From Planctomycetota bacterium (GTDB taxonomy: Bacteria; Planctomycetota; Planctomycetia; Pirellulales; Pirellulaceae), in assembly GCA_014238905.1 (NCBI GenBank), contig JABAAE010000012.1:168156-232155 (forward strand): a stretch of DNA of 64,000 nucleotides, written 5' to 3'. The translations under genes were made by a program, and so were the position numbers. Under the pieces are notes generated by a model. The model was not told the origin of the DNA. It ran no database searches and was given only the letters and a program-made list of their open reading frames with translations. Numbering within the stretch: position 1 is the stretch's first letter; every line of letters starts with the position of its first letter. Shown in pieces: positions 63,621 to 64,000 of the stretch.

Positions 63621-64000
63621 GTGAAACGTTCGATCAAATCGCTGTCGCGTGCCTACCAGGACCAAACTCTAGGTGATGATGAGATCAAAGATTTAGATCA
63701 GATCCTGGCGACGGACTCCGAAGCTCGCGAAGTTTTTATGAGGGAAACCAATCTGATTGCGGCACTCGAAGATGTCGCCGTCGATGAATCAGCAAAAGAA
63801 ATTGGTTTTTTTGATCGGCCAACAGACTCTCACGAAAAGCAACGATTATCGAAACCGTTTTGGACGAAAATGGCCTTTGGAGCAATGATAGCGGCTTCGA
63901 TTGTGATCCTGTTGGTGGCGACGGTCTTCTTTTCTCGTCAGGCTGAAGATCGCTTTATCGCGACTATTGTCGGGCTCAGTGGGCCACTTCAATGGACGGG
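63621..64000 (+). CDS. FecR-type anti-sigma factor, C-terminus cut by window edge
   Basis: The frame opens at GTG 63621 with AAGGGG upstream and runs out of the window (126 residues visible). It has a short cytoplasmic part with the FecR-like start RAYQDQTLGDDEIKDLDQILATDSEAREVF and one transmembrane helix (about 92-113, MAFGAMIAASIVILLVATVFF). The start of a periplasmic domain follows (IATIVGLSGPLQWTG), as in FecR proteins. It is coupled to the sigma gene 2 bp upstream. Confidence 0.85.
   Translation, partial: MKRSIKSLSRAYQDQTLGDDEIKDLDQILATDSEAREVFMRETNLIAALEDVAVDESAKEIGFFDRPTDSHEKQRLSKPFWTKMAFGAMIAASIVILLVATVFFSRQAEDRFIATIVGLSGPLQWT

Overview
The window reads as a stretch of a planctomycete chromosome, most likely of the Pirellulales type. 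The basis is gene content: a DUF1598-type protein, a DUF1080-type lectin-like hydrolase, two sulfatases, two PQQ-propeller proteins, FG-GAP repeats, an LRR protein with a lysine-rich tail, a ThuA-type protein, two ECF sigma/anti-sigma pairs, loosely packed genes on both strands and few strong Shine-Dalgarno sites. No transposase, integrase, phage gene or CRISPR array was seen. Both edges cut genes (an FG-GAP protein on the left, a FecR-type anti-sigma factor on the right).

Layout. 1-9.6 kb: FG-GAP protein, DUF1598 protein, an FHA/GAF/AAA+/Fis sigma-54 activator whose stop overlaps the start of a ThrE-type amino-acid exporter, a secreted protein and a TPR protein. 10-19.5 kb: metabolic genes, namely a CrtISO/phytoene-desaturase-like oxidoreductase, a GalT-like nucleotidyltransferase, a GH57 glucanotransferase/amylase, a methyltransferase, PurF and a class I aminotransferase. 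19.8-32.7 kb: a receiver/HD-GYP regulator, a large VWA/GATase-like membrane protein with an Ig-like partner, DUF1080, a coiled-coil hairpin protein, an amidohydrolase, a Tat-exported TIM-barrel protein, a tiny zinc-ribbon membrane protein, a DASS transporter and a PQQ propeller. 32.7-37.7 kb: a gene-poor kilobase, a small acidic protein with its own promoter and terminator, rsmD, a degenerate cyclophilin and an unknown exported protein. 37.9-45.1 kb: a tight TolQ-TolR-TolR-TPR cassette followed by a 942-residue anchored protein. 45.3-52.7 kb: a polytopic membrane protein, an ECF sigma/anti-sigma pair, an oxidoreductase, a TIGR04283-like glycosyltransferase and the LRR protein. 53-60.6 kb: sulfatase, ThuA protein, a three-gene type III polyketide synthase operon and a second PQQ propeller. 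60.9-64 kb: a split tRNA, a second sulfatase and a second ECF sigma/anti-sigma pair.

Main discoveries. (1) The tRNA at 60881-61210 is interrupted in its anticodon loop by a roughly 256-nt self-splicing group I intron of the IC3 kind. Removing it gives a tRNA-Ile(CAU)-like molecule. (2) At least nine noncoding loci carry perfect or near-perfect direct tandem duplications of 15-22 bp units. Each has its own unrelated unit, and an 11-bp duplication lies inside the intron itself. This looks like a genome-wide habit of local slippage rather than a dispersed element. (3) The methyltransferase/flavoprotein/type III PKS operon and the TolQ-TolR-TolR-TPR operon are coherent modules whose products or cargo are unknown.

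All calls come from reading the sequence and recalled family features; no database search was run.
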